A stretch of 64,000 bases of DNA from Ciceribacter thiooxidans (GCF_014126615.1 NZ_CP059896.1:2366501-2430500); one strand, 5' to 3'. Numbered from the stretch's first letter, positions 52,580 through 61,094 are shown. The notes: generated from the letters alone by a model not told the origin. Made by a program: numbers and translations.

Positions 52580-52763
52580 GCGATGGCAGGTCTCCTGGCT
52601 CGCGGGTCATCACGTCCGGACGGCCTTCCCGGATATCTCCAGTGGCCTTGGCGCCGGACGTTCTCCGCTCACAGTTGCGGGGCAGCCACGAATCGGGTCC
52701 CTCTGGGGTCTCCCCTATCGTATTCCCTATTATTCCCCGAGGCAGCGCGGCCTCGAAGGAACC
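52580..52763 (-). promoter_or_regulatory. cobalamin riboswitch
   Basis: On the minus strand: GGGAATAATAGGG near the 5' end, the B12 box GCTGCCCCGCAACTGTG (52686-52670), GGCCACTGGAG, and the closing AGCCAGGAGACCTGCC (52600-52585). All the conserved blocks are in order. It should repress cbtBA when adenosylcobalamin is plentiful. Confidence 0.93.
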
Positions 52764-52797
52764 ATCATGACGAATATCAACTGTCCGGCCGCCGCCG

Positions 52798-53022
52798 TCA
52801 ATGGCGCACCGGCGGTTTTTCCGACCAGTTCTGCAGCGTCGTCTTGATGAGGATGAGGGCGGCCCGCTGGGCCTGGTCGCGCTCGGCGGGATCGATGATC
52901 GTCTTCAGCCGCGCCTGGAGAGCGCCGACGGTTTCCATCACCCAGCGATGCAGCATGGGATCGGGATAGCGGTCGAGCAATCGGCCAAGCGCCTGCTCCA
53001 TTCGTCGCCTCTGCAGGCTCAT
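52798..53022 (-). CDS. small hypothetical protein, 74 aa
   Basis: From MSLQRRRMEQALGRLLDRYP, then HRWVMETVGALQARLKTIID and QRAALILIKTTLQNWS; helical, basic at the start. Ribosome site GGGGGAG. A longer frame opens at 53211, but this start is best supported. Function unknown. Confidence 0.65.
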   Translation of the reverse strand: MSLQRRRMEQALGRLLDRYPDPMLHRWVMETVGALQARLKTIIDPAERDQAQRAALILIKTTLQNWSEKPPVRH

Positions 53023-53223
53023 GTGCCGCTCCCCCTTCGCGTGTTCCGAGTCTCGGGAGAGTAACGGCAACCGGCTTGTGCGGCGCTGGAGCCTCGACAC
53101 CGCCATGTTGCGCATCGGCAACAGAATTGTGGCAAAATCTGCAATTCGCGATTGCAGACTTGAAGAACGCCGAATCTCGTGTAGCTTACGCTCATCCGCA
53201 ACTCGCAGCACAGGAGGCGTGAC

Positions 53224-53328
53224 ATGATACTCACCACCACATCCGCACGCCTCTTCGGCGGAACGGCTTTCGCAACGTTTGGCATCTATATGCCTGCGCG
53301 ACGCCGAACCTCTGTATTCGGCTTCTAA
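53224..53328 (+). CDS. candidate small protein, 34 aa
   Basis: MILTTTSARLFGGTAFATFG, then IYMPARRRTSVFGF. The ribosome site CAGGAGG is near-perfect and well spaced. 127 bp upstream of the DUF1127 gene on the same strand. Not recognised; supported only by the ribosome site and composition. Confidence 0.45.
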   Translation: MILTTTSARLFGGTAFATFGIYMPARRRTSVFGF

Positions 53329-53455
53329 AGCCCGGATTTCCGCCGCTCAGGCATTCCATAACCGACTTTAACATGACCGACTGATCCGGCTGTGCCTTGC
53401 GCGCATTCGTGTCCGTGCCGGTCCATCCATCGCAACTTCGAAAGGACCTGGCCGC

Positions 53456-53716
53456 ATGCGCGCGCCGGGACGGAAGATCATGCACAAAGAACACGTAATG
53501 GTTGTTGAAACCCTGCCCGTGGTCGCGGACGAGCTCTGCCGGAAATTCGGTTTCTGGAAGAGCACGCTGGCGCTGGTCGCGGCAGCCCGCCGCCGCCGGC
53601 GGACCGAGGGGCAGGTCTCGCACTTCTCGAACCGCCTGCGCCGTGACGTCGGCCTGCCGGAAGTATACGACCCACGCGGCAAGGCGACGTTCACGCTCTG
53701 GGACATCCGGCTGTGA
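53456..53716 (+). CDS. DUF1127 (YjiS-like) small protein
   Basis: 86 residues. The end has FSNRLRRDVGLPEVYD, the DUF1127 signature, preceded by an Arg-rich stretch RRRRRTEGQ. Longer than the 47-residue type. DUF1127 proteins in Agrobacterium and Rhodobacter affect phosphate, RNA turnover and stress. Ribosome site AAGGACC. Confidence 0.8.
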   Translation: MRAPGRKIMHKEHVMVVETLPVVADELCRKFGFWKSTLALVAAARRRRRTEGQVSHFSNRLRRDVGLPEVYDPRGKATFTLWDIRL

Positions 53717-53807
53717 CAGCGGCACCGGACGGTGCCGCACGGCCTTCATGCGGGCTGCGGAATGATCCGGCCACCGGTCATTCCGCGGCTGCACGCCTGG
53801 CCGGTGG

Positions 53808-54146
53808 TCAGCTCTTGCCGCCGACGGCCTCAGAGAAAACGTCCTCCGCCCACTGGTTCAGGCTCTTGCCGGAAAGCTCGGCGGCCCTTGCGGCGCGCGC
53901 ATGCAGTTCGGGCGCGACGCGGAACATCATCTTGCCGGAATACGCCTTCATCGGCGCCCGTCCGAGCTTGCGGCAAGTTTCCAGATAGTCATCGACACTC
54001 TCGTGGAAGGCGGCCTTCAGCCCCTCCACCGTATCGGCGTGAAAGCCGACCACATCATCGATTCCGGCCAAGCGACCGACGAAAATATCGTCCTCGCCAT
54101 CGAATTCGACGCGGGCCGAAAAACCGTTGTAAGTCATGGTGTTCAT
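53808..54146 (-). CDS. hicB: HicB-type antitoxin (second module)
   Basis: 112 residues from MNTMTYNGFSARVEFDGEDD. The N-terminal HicB fold (VGRLAGIDDVVGFHADTVEG, FHESVDDYLETCRKLG) and C-terminal ribbon-helix-helix (FRVAPELHARAARAAELSGK then SLNQWAEDVFSEA). Overlaps hicA as ATGA (54146-54143). Confidence 0.9.
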   Translation of the reverse strand: MNTMTYNGFSARVEFDGEDDIFVGRLAGIDDVVGFHADTVEGLKAAFHESVDDYLETCRKLGRAPMKAYSGKMMFRVAPELHARAARAAELSGKSLNQWAEDVFSEAVGGKS

Positions 54147-54397
54147 GGCACAATTCCCAGCATTTCCAGAAAGCGTCGCGCATCGCGGACCTGATAACGC
54201 TTGGCTTCCTTCTCCGGGTGCGGCCGATGGAAGATGGCCAGCAGCCCGTCCTTTTCGAAACGTACGCGCGAGCCGTTTCCTTCCACCACGGTGCAACCGA
54301 TCGCGATCAGCAGACTTTCGACATCAGACCATACGATGGAGCCGGACACCGGCTCTCCAAAAATCGCCAGCAATGTCTTTCGATGCCGACCGTTCAT
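54143..54397 (-). CDS. hicA: HicA-type toxin (second module)
   Basis: 84 residues: MNGRHRKTLLAIFGEP, WSDVESLLIAIGCTVVEGNG, SRVRFEKDGLLAIFHRPHPE, and VRDARRFLEMLGI. GSRVRF replaces the usual GSHH, a variant type common in rhizobia. Preceded by a palindrome at 54412-54423. Confidence 0.88.
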   Translation of the reverse strand: MNGRHRKTLLAIFGEPVSGSIVWSDVESLLIAIGCTVVEGNGSRVRFEKDGLLAIFHRPHPEKEAKRYQVRDARRFLEMLGIVP

Positions 54398-54411
54398 GCC
54401 CTAATATGGGG

Positions 54412-54423
54412 TATGCTAGCATA
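54412..54423. promoter_or_regulatory. palindrome at the second hicAB promoter
   Basis: TATGCTAGCATA, perfect, 15-26 bp before the hicA start, in AT-rich text. It contains a likely -10 (TATGCT) on the minus strand, so HicB bound here would block the polymerase. Confidence 0.55.
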
Positions 54424-54450
54424 ATTTGCAAGCACTACCTGCTACCTCTC

Positions 54451-55368
54451 CTATTCCACCGCGGGGACGGCCTTCAGGTAGGCGGCGATCGCCGCGCGGT
54501 CTTCGGCCGGCAGTTCGGCCATGTTCTTCTGCACCTCGACCATCGCACCGCCGACCGTGTCGAAATCTGGGGTGAAGCCGGTTTCGAGATAGGTGGCGAT
54601 ATCGTCTTCGGTCCAGGAGCCCATGGTCTTCGAGCCGGGGGTGATGTTCGGGATGGTGCCCTTGCCTTCCGGGTTCGGCCCGCCGGCAAGCCACAGCCCG
54701 GACTTGAAGCCACCGAAGCCGTTGCGTGGCGTGTGGCATTCGCCACAATGACCCGGCCCCTCGACGAGGTACTGGCCGCGCTTCACCACATCGGAAGCAC
54801 CGGCGAGTTCGACCCGTGGGCCGGTCGAGAAATAGAGGAACTTCCAGCCGCCGAGCAGCAGGCGCTGGTCGAAGGGGAAGGAGAGCGCGTGTTCCGGCGC
54901 CGTCTTGTCGCTCGCCGGCAAGGTCTTCAGGAAGCCGAAGAGGTCGTTGACGTCCTTCGGCGCCATCCGCACATAGGAGCCGTAGGGAAAGGCCGGATAG
55001 AGATGTTCGCCCTCGCGGCCGACGCCGCGGGTCATCGCATTGCCGAATTCGGCGAGCGTCCAGCCGCCGATACCGGCCCTGGCATCGCTCGAAATGTTCG
55101 GCGCGTAGAAGGTCCCGAAGGGACTTTGAAGCGGCGCCCCGCCGGCAAGAACGAGGCGATCGTCGCCGGTCGCGCCCTTTGCCGCATGACAGCTCGTGCA
55201 GCCGCCGGCAAAGAAGATGCGCCGGCCGTTTTCGAGGTCGGGCGCGCCGAGATCCGCCCAGACGGACGGGTCTTGCGGGGCCGGCGCGGTGACGTAGAGA
55301 AAGCCGGCGCCGCCGGCAACCGCGAGGACGACCAGGGCGCCGAGCGCCTTCAGGGTTTTCCGTGCCAT
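54451..55368 (-). CDS. di-haem cytochrome c
   Basis: 305 residues with one N-terminal anchor (LGALVVLAVAGGAGFLYVTA) and two haem sites, GGCTSCHAAKGA and GHCGECHTPRNG. The axial methionines are likely in YVRMAPKDV and MGSWTEDD. Similar to the cytochrome subunit of membrane alcohol/aldehyde or sugar dehydrogenases; no dehydrogenase gene is in view. Periplasmic. 94 bp from the cytochrome c' gene upstream. Confidence 0.88.
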   Translation of the reverse strand: MARKTLKALGALVVLAVAGGAGFLYVTAPAPQDPSVWADLGAPDLENGRRIFFAGGCTSCHAAKGATGDDRLVLAGGAPLQSPFGTFYAPNISSDARAGIGGWTLAEFGNAMTRGVGREGEHLYPAFPYGSYVRMAPKDVNDLFGFLKTLPASDKTAPEHALSFPFDQRLLLGGWKFLYFSTGPRVELAGASDVVKRGQYLVEGPGHCGECHTPRNGFGGFKSGLWLAGGPNPEGKGTIPNITPGSKTMGSWTEDDIATYLETGFTPDFDTVGGAMVEVQKNMAELPAEDRAAIAAYLKAVPAVE

Positions 55369-55462
55369 GACACCTCCGAAAGCACGCAGGGAATGCGATA
55401 TGCCGAAAGAGGCCCCGGCCGCCTTCGGCCGGAACCCGTTTCGTCGCGTTTCGCCCGGGCGA

Positions 55463-55906
55463 TTACTTCTTCAGCCGGTACGTCTCGTGACAGGAGCTGC
55501 AGGCCTCGCCGAGCGCTTTCATGGTGGCGCCGGTGCTCGCCTGATCGGTCGGAAGGGCGGCGAGCTGCGCATCGGCGACCTTGATGAGATTGGCGGCCTT
55601 GGCCTTGAAGTCATCCGTGTTTTCCCAGATCTTCGGGCTTGCTTCGGACTTGAAGCCCGTCTCGGAGCCGGCGGGAAAATGTTCCGGGAAGGTTGAGGCG
55701 ACTTCCTTCATGGTGGTCAGCGAGGACTTCACCACCGCCGCATCGAAGGGCTTCTTGCCCTTGACGATGGCGCCGATGGCGCCCATCGCGTCACCGACCT
55801 TTTCCATCATTTCCTGACGCACGACCTGAGGTTCTCCGGCGGCGAAAGCCGTGCCCATTCCCAGAGCGGCGGTAACGGCCGCAGCCACGACAAATCTCAG
55901 CTTCAT
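55463..55906 (-). CDS. cytochrome c' / c-556
   Basis: 147 residues: a signal peptide (MKLRFVVAAAVTAALGMGTA, cleaved near FAAG), a four-helix bundle, and a C-terminal haem motif EACSSCHETYRLKK. The N-terminal RQEMMEKVGDAMGAI holds the usual Met/Arg of c-556. Binds NO/CO or transfers electrons; co-oriented with the di-haem cytochrome. Confidence 0.9.
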   Translation of the reverse strand: MKLRFVVAAAVTAALGMGTAFAAGEPQVVRQEMMEKVGDAMGAIGAIVKGKKPFDAAVVKSSLTTMKEVASTFPEHFPAGSETGFKSEASPKIWENTDDFKAKAANLIKVADAQLAALPTDQASTGATMKALGEACSSCHETYRLKK

Positions 55907-56285
55907 AGAAAATTCTCCCGTTCAATGACCGGCCGCGCCGGCGTTGATACCAACGCCCGATGATTGCCGGATGTTCGCGGCGGAATGAAGTCACAATCCG
56001 GTGATGCCCGGTGCGGGCGGCAAATCCTTGATCGCAAAGGGAGTTAAGGTCACCGGCTCCTCTGGTGTCCGTTCACGATACAGTTGCCGAAGCTCCCGCC
56101 ATCGGACGGGAAAACCCTCTTCTCCCCAGCGGGGAGAAGTGCCGAGCGCATGCGAGGCGATGAGGGGGAGCCGCTTGTCCCCGACGTTCACCCCCTCATC
56201 CGGCGCTACGCGCCACCTTCTCCCCGATGGGGAGAAGAGGAACGGACATCGCTCGCTCCAACAACCCCGGCCGGTCATCTCCGCC
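55907..56285. repeat. intergenic region with type E repeats
   Basis: 56110-56245 holds two hairpins (CTTCTCCCCAGCGGGGAGAA; CCTTCTCCCCGATGGGGAGA) with GCCGAGCGCATGCGAGGCGA between, nearly the same as 13966-14100. The part 55907-56109 shows no gene. Confidence 0.8.
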
Positions 56286-56915
56286 TCACCGGAGGCTCTC
56301 CCAGAGCGTGACGGCGGCGGCGGTGATGAGGAGCGCGCCGGCGCCGCGGCCGATCCAGACGGTGATTGCCGGGCTGTTCGTCAGCAAGCTGCGGGCGCGG
56401 TCACCGGCAAGCGCCACGGCGCCGTAGACGAGACCCTGGATCAGGAGGGTCATCACGCCGAAGACCAGACCCTGCAGCCAGATCGGCCCGTAGACGGGTT
56501 TCAGGAATTGCGGATAGACGGCGAGCACGAAGACGTAGGCCTTCGGGTTCAGGAGGCAGGTCGTTACCGCCTGGCGGAAGGTCGTCCAGCCGTTCCGTCG
56601 CCCGGCTCCCTCGACCGAGGAGACGGTGATCGAGCTGCGGACGAGCGAGAACCCGACCCAGATCATATAGGCCGCTCCGAGCACGAGCAGCGGCAGGAAG
56701 AAGCGCGGCGCGAAGGCGACGAGGAAACCCGTGCCGAGCGTGCCGTAGAGCGTGTGCACCGCACCGCCCGTCATCATGCCGCCGGTCGCCGTCAGCCCCT
56801 GCCGGCGGCCACCCGAGAGCGAACTGGCGAGCACATAGATCATGTCCATGCCCGGCACGATGATGATTCCGAGGATCAGGAGGAAGAAAAGCCAGAGATT
56901 TTCCGTGTAAGTCAT
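56286..56915 (-). CDS. LysE/RhtB-family amino-acid exporter
   Basis: 209 residues, six helices: LLILGIIIVPGMDMIYVLAS (conserved PGP-like PGM), GGMMTGGAVHTLYGTLGTGF, and TTCLLNPKAYVFVLAVYPQF (LNPKA motif). Substrate unknown, likely an amino acid such as threonine or homoserine. Divergent from the WYL regulator, which may control it. Confidence 0.9.
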   Translation of the reverse strand: MTYTENLWLFFLLILGIIIVPGMDMIYVLASSLSGGRRQGLTATGGMMTGGAVHTLYGTLGTGFLVAFAPRFFLPLLVLGAAYMIWVGFSLVRSSITVSSVEGAGRRNGWTTFRQAVTTCLLNPKAYVFVLAVYPQFLKPVYGPIWLQGLVFGVMTLLIQGLVYGAVALAGDRARSLLTNSPAITVWIGRGAGALLITAAAVTLWESLR

Positions 56916-57046
56916 GTCAGTATCCTTGCGAGAGGCGATCGGCTGCATCGTTGTTTCGGACGGAAAATCAGCCTGTTGACCGGCAATCTAGCGAGGAGCA
57001 ACTGACAACGTTCTGTCAGGAGACCCTCAGGACAAGGATCAAAAAA

Positions 57047-57746
57047 ATGCGCAAGGCCTCGCGGCTCTTCGAGATCATCCAGATCCTGCGCGCGGCGCGG
57101 AAGGCGGTGACGGCGCGCACCATCGCCGAGGCGCTCGAAGTGACGGAGCGATCGATCTACCGCGACATCGCCGCGCTTCAGGCGATGCGGGTGCCGATCG
57201 AGGGCGAACGCGGGCTCGGCTATATCCTCAGACCCGGCTTCGACCTCCCGCCGCTGATGTTCACCATCGAGGAGACCGAGGCAATCGTGCTGGCGCTCGC
57301 GCTGCTCGAACGCACCGGCGACGAGGGGCTGAAACAGGCGGCGAAACGGGTGAACCAGAAGATTGCCGGCGCGGTGCCGCCGCCGCTCCGCCGCACGCTG
57401 GAGACGAAAGCACTCTACGCCTGGGGGCGCCCGCCCCTCGCCTGCCGGCGTCGACCTGGCGGTCTTGCGCCGGGCGATCCGCGACGAGCGCAAGCTCGAG
57501 ATCGACTATCGCGACGAGCTCGGACGGGCGAGCGAGCGCACCATCCGGCCGATCGCGCTCATCTACTATTCGCAGACGGCGACCATCGTCGCGTGGTGCG
57601 AGCTGCGGCAGGCGCTGCGCAATTTCCGCGCCGACCGGATCGAGCATTGTGCCGAGGCCGACGGCTTCTTCAAGGGCGAAGGGGACCGGCTGCGGGCGCT
57701 CTGGGTCAATGGCTGGCGGGCCGAGGATGCGGCCGTCAACGGTTAG
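57047..57746 (+). pseudogene. YafY-type HTH-WYL regulator, frameshift at G-run 57423-57427
   Basis: N-terminal HTH_11 (MRKASRLFEIIQILRAARKA, IAEALEVTERSIYRDIAALQ). A run of five G throws the frame; with four G it continues ARPSPAGVDLAVLRRAIRDE, then RKLEIDYRDELGRASERTIR, PIALIYYSQTATIVAWCELR (WYL core) and FRADRIEHCAEA. Joined about 232 residues. It is the one case here of an extra, not a missing, base. Probably regulates the divergent LysE exporter. Confidence 0.85.
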
Positions 57747-58612
57747 GGCCAGCCGGGCCGGGCGGCGACGGGAAGCTTCAGGCTCCGGCTCGGCTCTCGG
57801 CCGAAACCGGTGATGTCGATGCGGTCGTCGAAGACCTCGACGAGGGCGAAGGCATTCTCCCGCTCGGTATCGACCATGCCACGGAAATTGACGAAATGGG
57901 TGCCGCCGAGTTCGCCGTAATTGCCGGCGTGATTGTGGCCGCAGAAATAGGCGGCGACGGCCGGCGAGCGGACGAGCAGGCCCGCCACCGCCTCGGCGTT
58001 CCAGAGATTGTGCTCGTTGTGCGGGAAGAGCGGATAGTGCCCCATGGCGATCACCGTCTCGCCGGCTTCTTCCGCGAGCGCCAGCCGCCCGGAAAGCCAG
58101 GCGAGCTGGGCTTCGCCGACGCCACCGTTCCAGGTCTGGGCATTTGCGGCTCCCGCACGGCGAAGCACTGCAAGCATCTCTTCGGCGGTGGCGCGGCGGG
58201 GATCGCCGGGCGGCGGCGCGAAGAGCGAGATGTCGCTCCCCTCGATGACGACGATACGGCAGCCGTTGCGCACGAGGTCGTAATAGGGCGCGGCCATGCC
58301 GAGCCTTCCATGTACCTCGCCGAGCCGCGCCGCCTCGACCTTGAAATCATGGTTGCCGGGCAGGAACAGGCATTGGTGGCGCAGCCCCGCATAGACGGAA
58401 AGCACGGCGTCGAAGTTCTCGAAGCCGCGGTCGATCACGTCACCGAGCGTCAGCACGAAGTCGAGCTCCTCGGCGTTGAACCGGCGGACCGCCTCGGCGA
58501 GCTTGTCCAGGCTTTTGGTGAAATAGCGGTCGAGCCGGAGGTCGGGCTCGGCGGCGGCATATTGCGGGTCGGCGATGATGCCGAAGCGAAGACGGGGAGC
58601 GGAAGAGGTCAC
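57743..58612 (-). CDS. calcineurin-like metallophosphoesterase (ADP-ribose/CDP-alcohol type)
   Basis: 289 residues with the full metal motif set: RFGIIADPQY, VLTLGDVIDRG, FLPGNHDF, MGHYPLF, YFCGHNHAGNYG. IADPQY is the version seen in Mn-dependent ADP-ribose/CDP-alcohol diphosphatases. Overlaps the stop of the WYL gene by four bases, convergent. Confidence 0.87.
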   Translation of the reverse strand: MTSSAPRLRFGIIADPQYAAAEPDLRLDRYFTKSLDKLAEAVRRFNAEELDFVLTLGDVIDRGFENFDAVLSVYAGLRHQCLFLPGNHDFKVEAARLGEVHGRLGMAAPYYDLVRNGCRIVVIEGSDISLFAPPPGDPRRATAEEMLAVLRRAGAANAQTWNGGVGEAQLAWLSGRLALAEEAGETVIAMGHYPLFPHNEHNLWNAEAVAGLLVRSPAVAAYFCGHNHAGNYGELGGTHFVNFRGMVDTERENAFALVEVFDDRIDITGFGREPSRSLKLPVAARPGWP

Positions 58613-58758
58613 GAGGCGCCTGTGATCGGGTTTGGCGGACGGGCGCTCTTAGGATGCGGATGTGACGGCGCGATGACAAGAGGCAGGGGCAAGGGGCGGG
58701 CACACGAAGACGGGCGGGCGAAAGATCGCCCTGCCCTCTGGTCTCCCCGGCGGTCTCT

Positions 58759-59085
58759 TCAGTACCAGCGATAGTGCGAGCGCTGGTGCGCTTCAGACGA
58801 GGTGGCGACGAAATAGCCCACCAGCCCGCCGATGAGGCCGGCCATCAGCAGTGCCGTCGAAGTGGCCGCCGGATGCTCGCGCACCACGCCGGCGACGCTC
58901 GCCGCTTCGTTGCGGGCATATTGCGCCGCATCGCCAGCGGTTCGGCTCGCCCCTTCGAGGGCCGCCGTCGCGCGGCCGCGCAGCTGTCCTGCGGCGCGCT
59001 CGCCCTGGATCCCGAGCGTCTCGCGCAGATCGCGGACCTGCGCCTGAAGTTCACGCATCTGTTCCTGGATAGGATTGTCGGCCAT
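58759..59085 (-). CDS. DUF883 (ElaB/YqjD-like) membrane-anchored protein
   Basis: 108 residues: MADNPIQEQMRELQAQVRDL, a long helical/coiled part, then one C-terminal helix REHPAATSTALLMAGLIGGL and a short basic end. ElaB/YqjD relatives bind ribosomes at the membrane in stationary phase; a role here is inferred from the family. Confidence 0.82.
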   Translation of the reverse strand: MADNPIQEQMRELQAQVRDLRETLGIQGERAAGQLRGRATAALEGASRTAGDAAQYARNEAASVAGVVREHPAATSTALLMAGLIGGLVGYFVATSSEAHQRSHYRWY

Positions 59086-59214
59086 GGTCGCTCCTCTTTG
59101 TCTTCAAGGGATTGCGAAACGTCCAGTCGATGGTGATTGTTCCACCAACCGGCTCCGCCGGCAAGGAGCGACGTCGCGGCGGAAGGTCGCGCGTCAGCGG
59201 CGAAAGCGTCCGGA

Positions 59215-59250
59215 GAAGAAGAAACCCGGCGCCTTGCGGCACCGGTTCAG
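59215..59250 (-). repeat. degenerate copy of the sodB 3' hairpin
   Basis: GAAGAAACCCGGCGCCTTGC .. GCACCGG..TTC matches the sodB terminator at 59465-59500 with few changes; CTTACT follows both. A type C repeat (59296-59412) lies between the copies. The gap 59086-59523 has no other gene. Confidence 0.6.
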
Positions 59251-59295
59251 ATTGCGGACAAAGCTTACTGTGACCAGTGTGGCTCCCCATCCTCC

Positions 59296-59412
59296 GTCAC
59301 CCCGGCCTTGAGCCGGGGTCCAGGAACGACGCGTCTGCGCTGTGAAATGGTCCTTTTGCGATCAAGGACTTGATCGCGCTGGATGCCGGCTCGGAGGCCG
59401 GCATGACGGGTA
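59296..59412. repeat. type C mosaic repeat
   Basis: From GTCACCCCGGCCTTGAGCCG to GGAGGCCGGCATGACGG, inner text CGCGTCTGCG and CTTTTGCGATCAAGGACTTG shared with 6160-6200. Confidence 0.8.
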
Positions 59413-59465
59413 GCCCTGCACGTCCACCGCGGCTCCCCGAAAACCTTGGCGACAGGTTCCTCGAC

Positions 59466-59498
59466 GAAGAAACCCGGCGCCTTGCTGCACCGGGTTCC
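59466..59498 (-). terminator. Rho-independent terminator of sodB
   Basis: On the minus strand ACCCGGTGC .. GCGCCGGGT, then TTCTTC. 26 bp past the sodB stop. Confidence 0.75.
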
Positions 59499-59523
59499 AG
59501 AAATTCCAGCGAAGGGCCGGAGC

Positions 59524-60126
59524 TTACTTCGTCGCCGCTTCGTAGCGTTCCAGGACGTAGTCCCAGTTGATCAGGTTGTCGACGAAGGCTTCGAGGTACT
59601 TCGGACGCAGGTTGCGGTAGTCGATGTAGTAGGAGTGTTCCCACACGTCGACGCCGAGGATCGGGGTCGCGCCGTGGACCAGCGGGTTTTCGCCGTTCGG
59701 GGTCTTGGAGATTTCGAGCTTGCCGTCCTTGACCGAGACCCAGGCCCAGCCGGAGCCGAACTGGGTGGTGCCGGCGGCGATGAAGTCGGCCTTGAACTTG
59801 TCGTAGCCGCCGAGGTCCGAGGCGATCGCGCTCTCGAGCTTGCCCGGCAGCTTGTTGCCGCCGCCGCCCTTCTTCATCCACTTCCAGAAGTGGACGTGGT
59901 TGTAGTGCTGGGCGGCGTTGTTGAAGAGGCCCTGATTGGTGCCGAAGGACTTCTTGACGACGTCCTCGACCGAGAGATCACCCATGCCGGCGTCGGCGGC
60001 GAGCTTGTTGCCGTTGTCGACATAGGCCTTGTGGTGCTTGTCGTGGTGATATTCGAGCGTTTCCGACGACATGTAGGGGGCGAGCGAATCGTAGGCGTAG
60101 GGAAGTTCGGGCAATTCGAAAGCCAT
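59524..60126 (-). CDS. sodB: Fe/Mn superoxide dismutase
   Basis: 200 residues. Metal ligands: His in EYHHDKHHKAYVDNGN, His in AAQHYNHVHFWKWM, Asp and His in GVDVWEHSYYIDYRN. The Gln-containing segment TTQFGSGWAWV and GGGGNKLPG are as in rhizobial SodB, which can use either metal. Ribosome site AGGAGA. Removes superoxide in the cytoplasm. Confidence 0.95.
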   Translation of the reverse strand: MAFELPELPYAYDSLAPYMSSETLEYHHDKHHKAYVDNGNKLAADAGMGDLSVEDVVKKSFGTNQGLFNNAAQHYNHVHFWKWMKKGGGGNKLPGKLESAIASDLGGYDKFKADFIAAGTTQFGSGWAWVSVKDGKLEISKTPNGENPLVHGATPILGVDVWEHSYYIDYRNLRPKYLEAFVDNLINWDYVLERYEAATK

Positions 60127-60344
60127 GGTGATATCTCCTCTTGGCAACAGAGTGGGGAAAATCGATTGATCGGGAACATAGGAGCGGAAGTTCCCCGAGG
60201 CAACCTGCCATATGTCAAACTGTTGCGAGGAAAGAAAAGTTTTGTACCTTGCGTGAACGCAGTCCCGTCAAAATGCTCCGGCAGGTTGCAGGCGTTCGAA
60301 ACGTAATCGGCCTGCCCCGGAAAACGAAGGCCGAAGGAGACGCC

Positions 60345-60671
60345 ATGGATCGCCTGTCCGTCACGCTTGCCGCTGCAGGCTTCTGCCTCGCCGGTCCGGC
60401 GCTTGCCTCCTCCGATGAAGCCTGGGCCGAATTCGCGGCAAAGGTCGAGGCCAAATGCCTCGCCGCCGCCACCGACATGCTGGAAGAGCCCGCCATCGCC
60501 GTCGATCCGTTCGGCACGGAAAGCTATGGTGTGGCGATCCTGACCGGCAAGCCGAAAGGCGCCGAAGGCCAGGTGAGCTATCTGTGCGTGATGGACAAGA
60601 AGACGGAAACGGCCGAACTCGGCAGCGAACTCGGCGCCGACACGGTAATGGTGACGATCCCGGCAAAGTGA
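60345..60671 (+). CDS. secreted hypothetical protein, 108 aa
   Basis: Signal peptide MDRLSVTLAAAGFCLAGPAL (cut near ALASS), then a small periplasmic domain with two Cys (EAKCLAAATDM, VSYLCVMDKK) that may pair. No family recognised. Ribosome site CGAAGGAGA. Confidence 0.7.
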   Translation: MDRLSVTLAAAGFCLAGPALASSDEAWAEFAAKVEAKCLAAATDMLEEPAIAVDPFGTESYGVAILTGKPKGAEGQVSYLCVMDKKTETAELGSELGADTVMVTIPAK

Positions 60672-60674
60672 GTT

Positions 60675-61019
60675 TCAGTTGCCGTCCATGGCTTCGAAAT
60701 TCGGCAGGCCGGCGAGGTCGAAGCCCTTCTCCGCGCGCGCCATGCGGCACTCGGCATCGCCCGGCATGCAGTCGCGGCAGACGATCGGGCGGACGGCGTA
60801 GACGGAGCAGCCGACATGCTTGCCAAGCTCGCCGGTGAGTGCGGCGCAGCGGCCTTCCTCAAAGCGCATGCCGGAAAGGTCGGCAGCGACCAGCTTCTCC
60901 GGGATCAGCGCGAGCGCCTCGTCGCTCTCCAGCGAGAAGCGCGGCCAGTCGGCCGAGTGGGCGCAGCACGCCCCGCAGGTCTGGCAATCGAAGATATCGG
61001 GCGGCGAGGTTTCGAGCAT
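60675..61019 (-). CDS. YkgJ-family cysteine-cluster protein
   Basis: 114 residues. Cysteines in FDCQTCGACCAHS, GRCAALTG, and GCSVYAVRPIVCRDCMPG, the CxxCxxCC pattern of putative Zn/Fe-S chelating proteins (PF03692). Start MLETSPPDI at 61019 after AGGGAAGG. Function unknown. Confidence 0.87.
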   Translation of the reverse strand: MLETSPPDIFDCQTCGACCAHSADWPRFSLESDEALALIPEKLVAADLSGMRFEEGRCAALTGELGKHVGCSVYAVRPIVCRDCMPGDAECRMARAEKGFDLAGLPNFEAMDGN

Positions 61020-61094
61020 GGCCTTCCCTAAGCAGATGCGGCGCGGAAATCCAGCGCTTTCGGCGGAGAAGGTGTTGCGGCGTCGGGCGCCGGC

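Noticed and set aside
53231..53794. A 187-codon minus-strand frame opposite DUF1127
   Set aside because: It is antisense to the DUF1127 gene, which has a recognisable signature and ribosome site.
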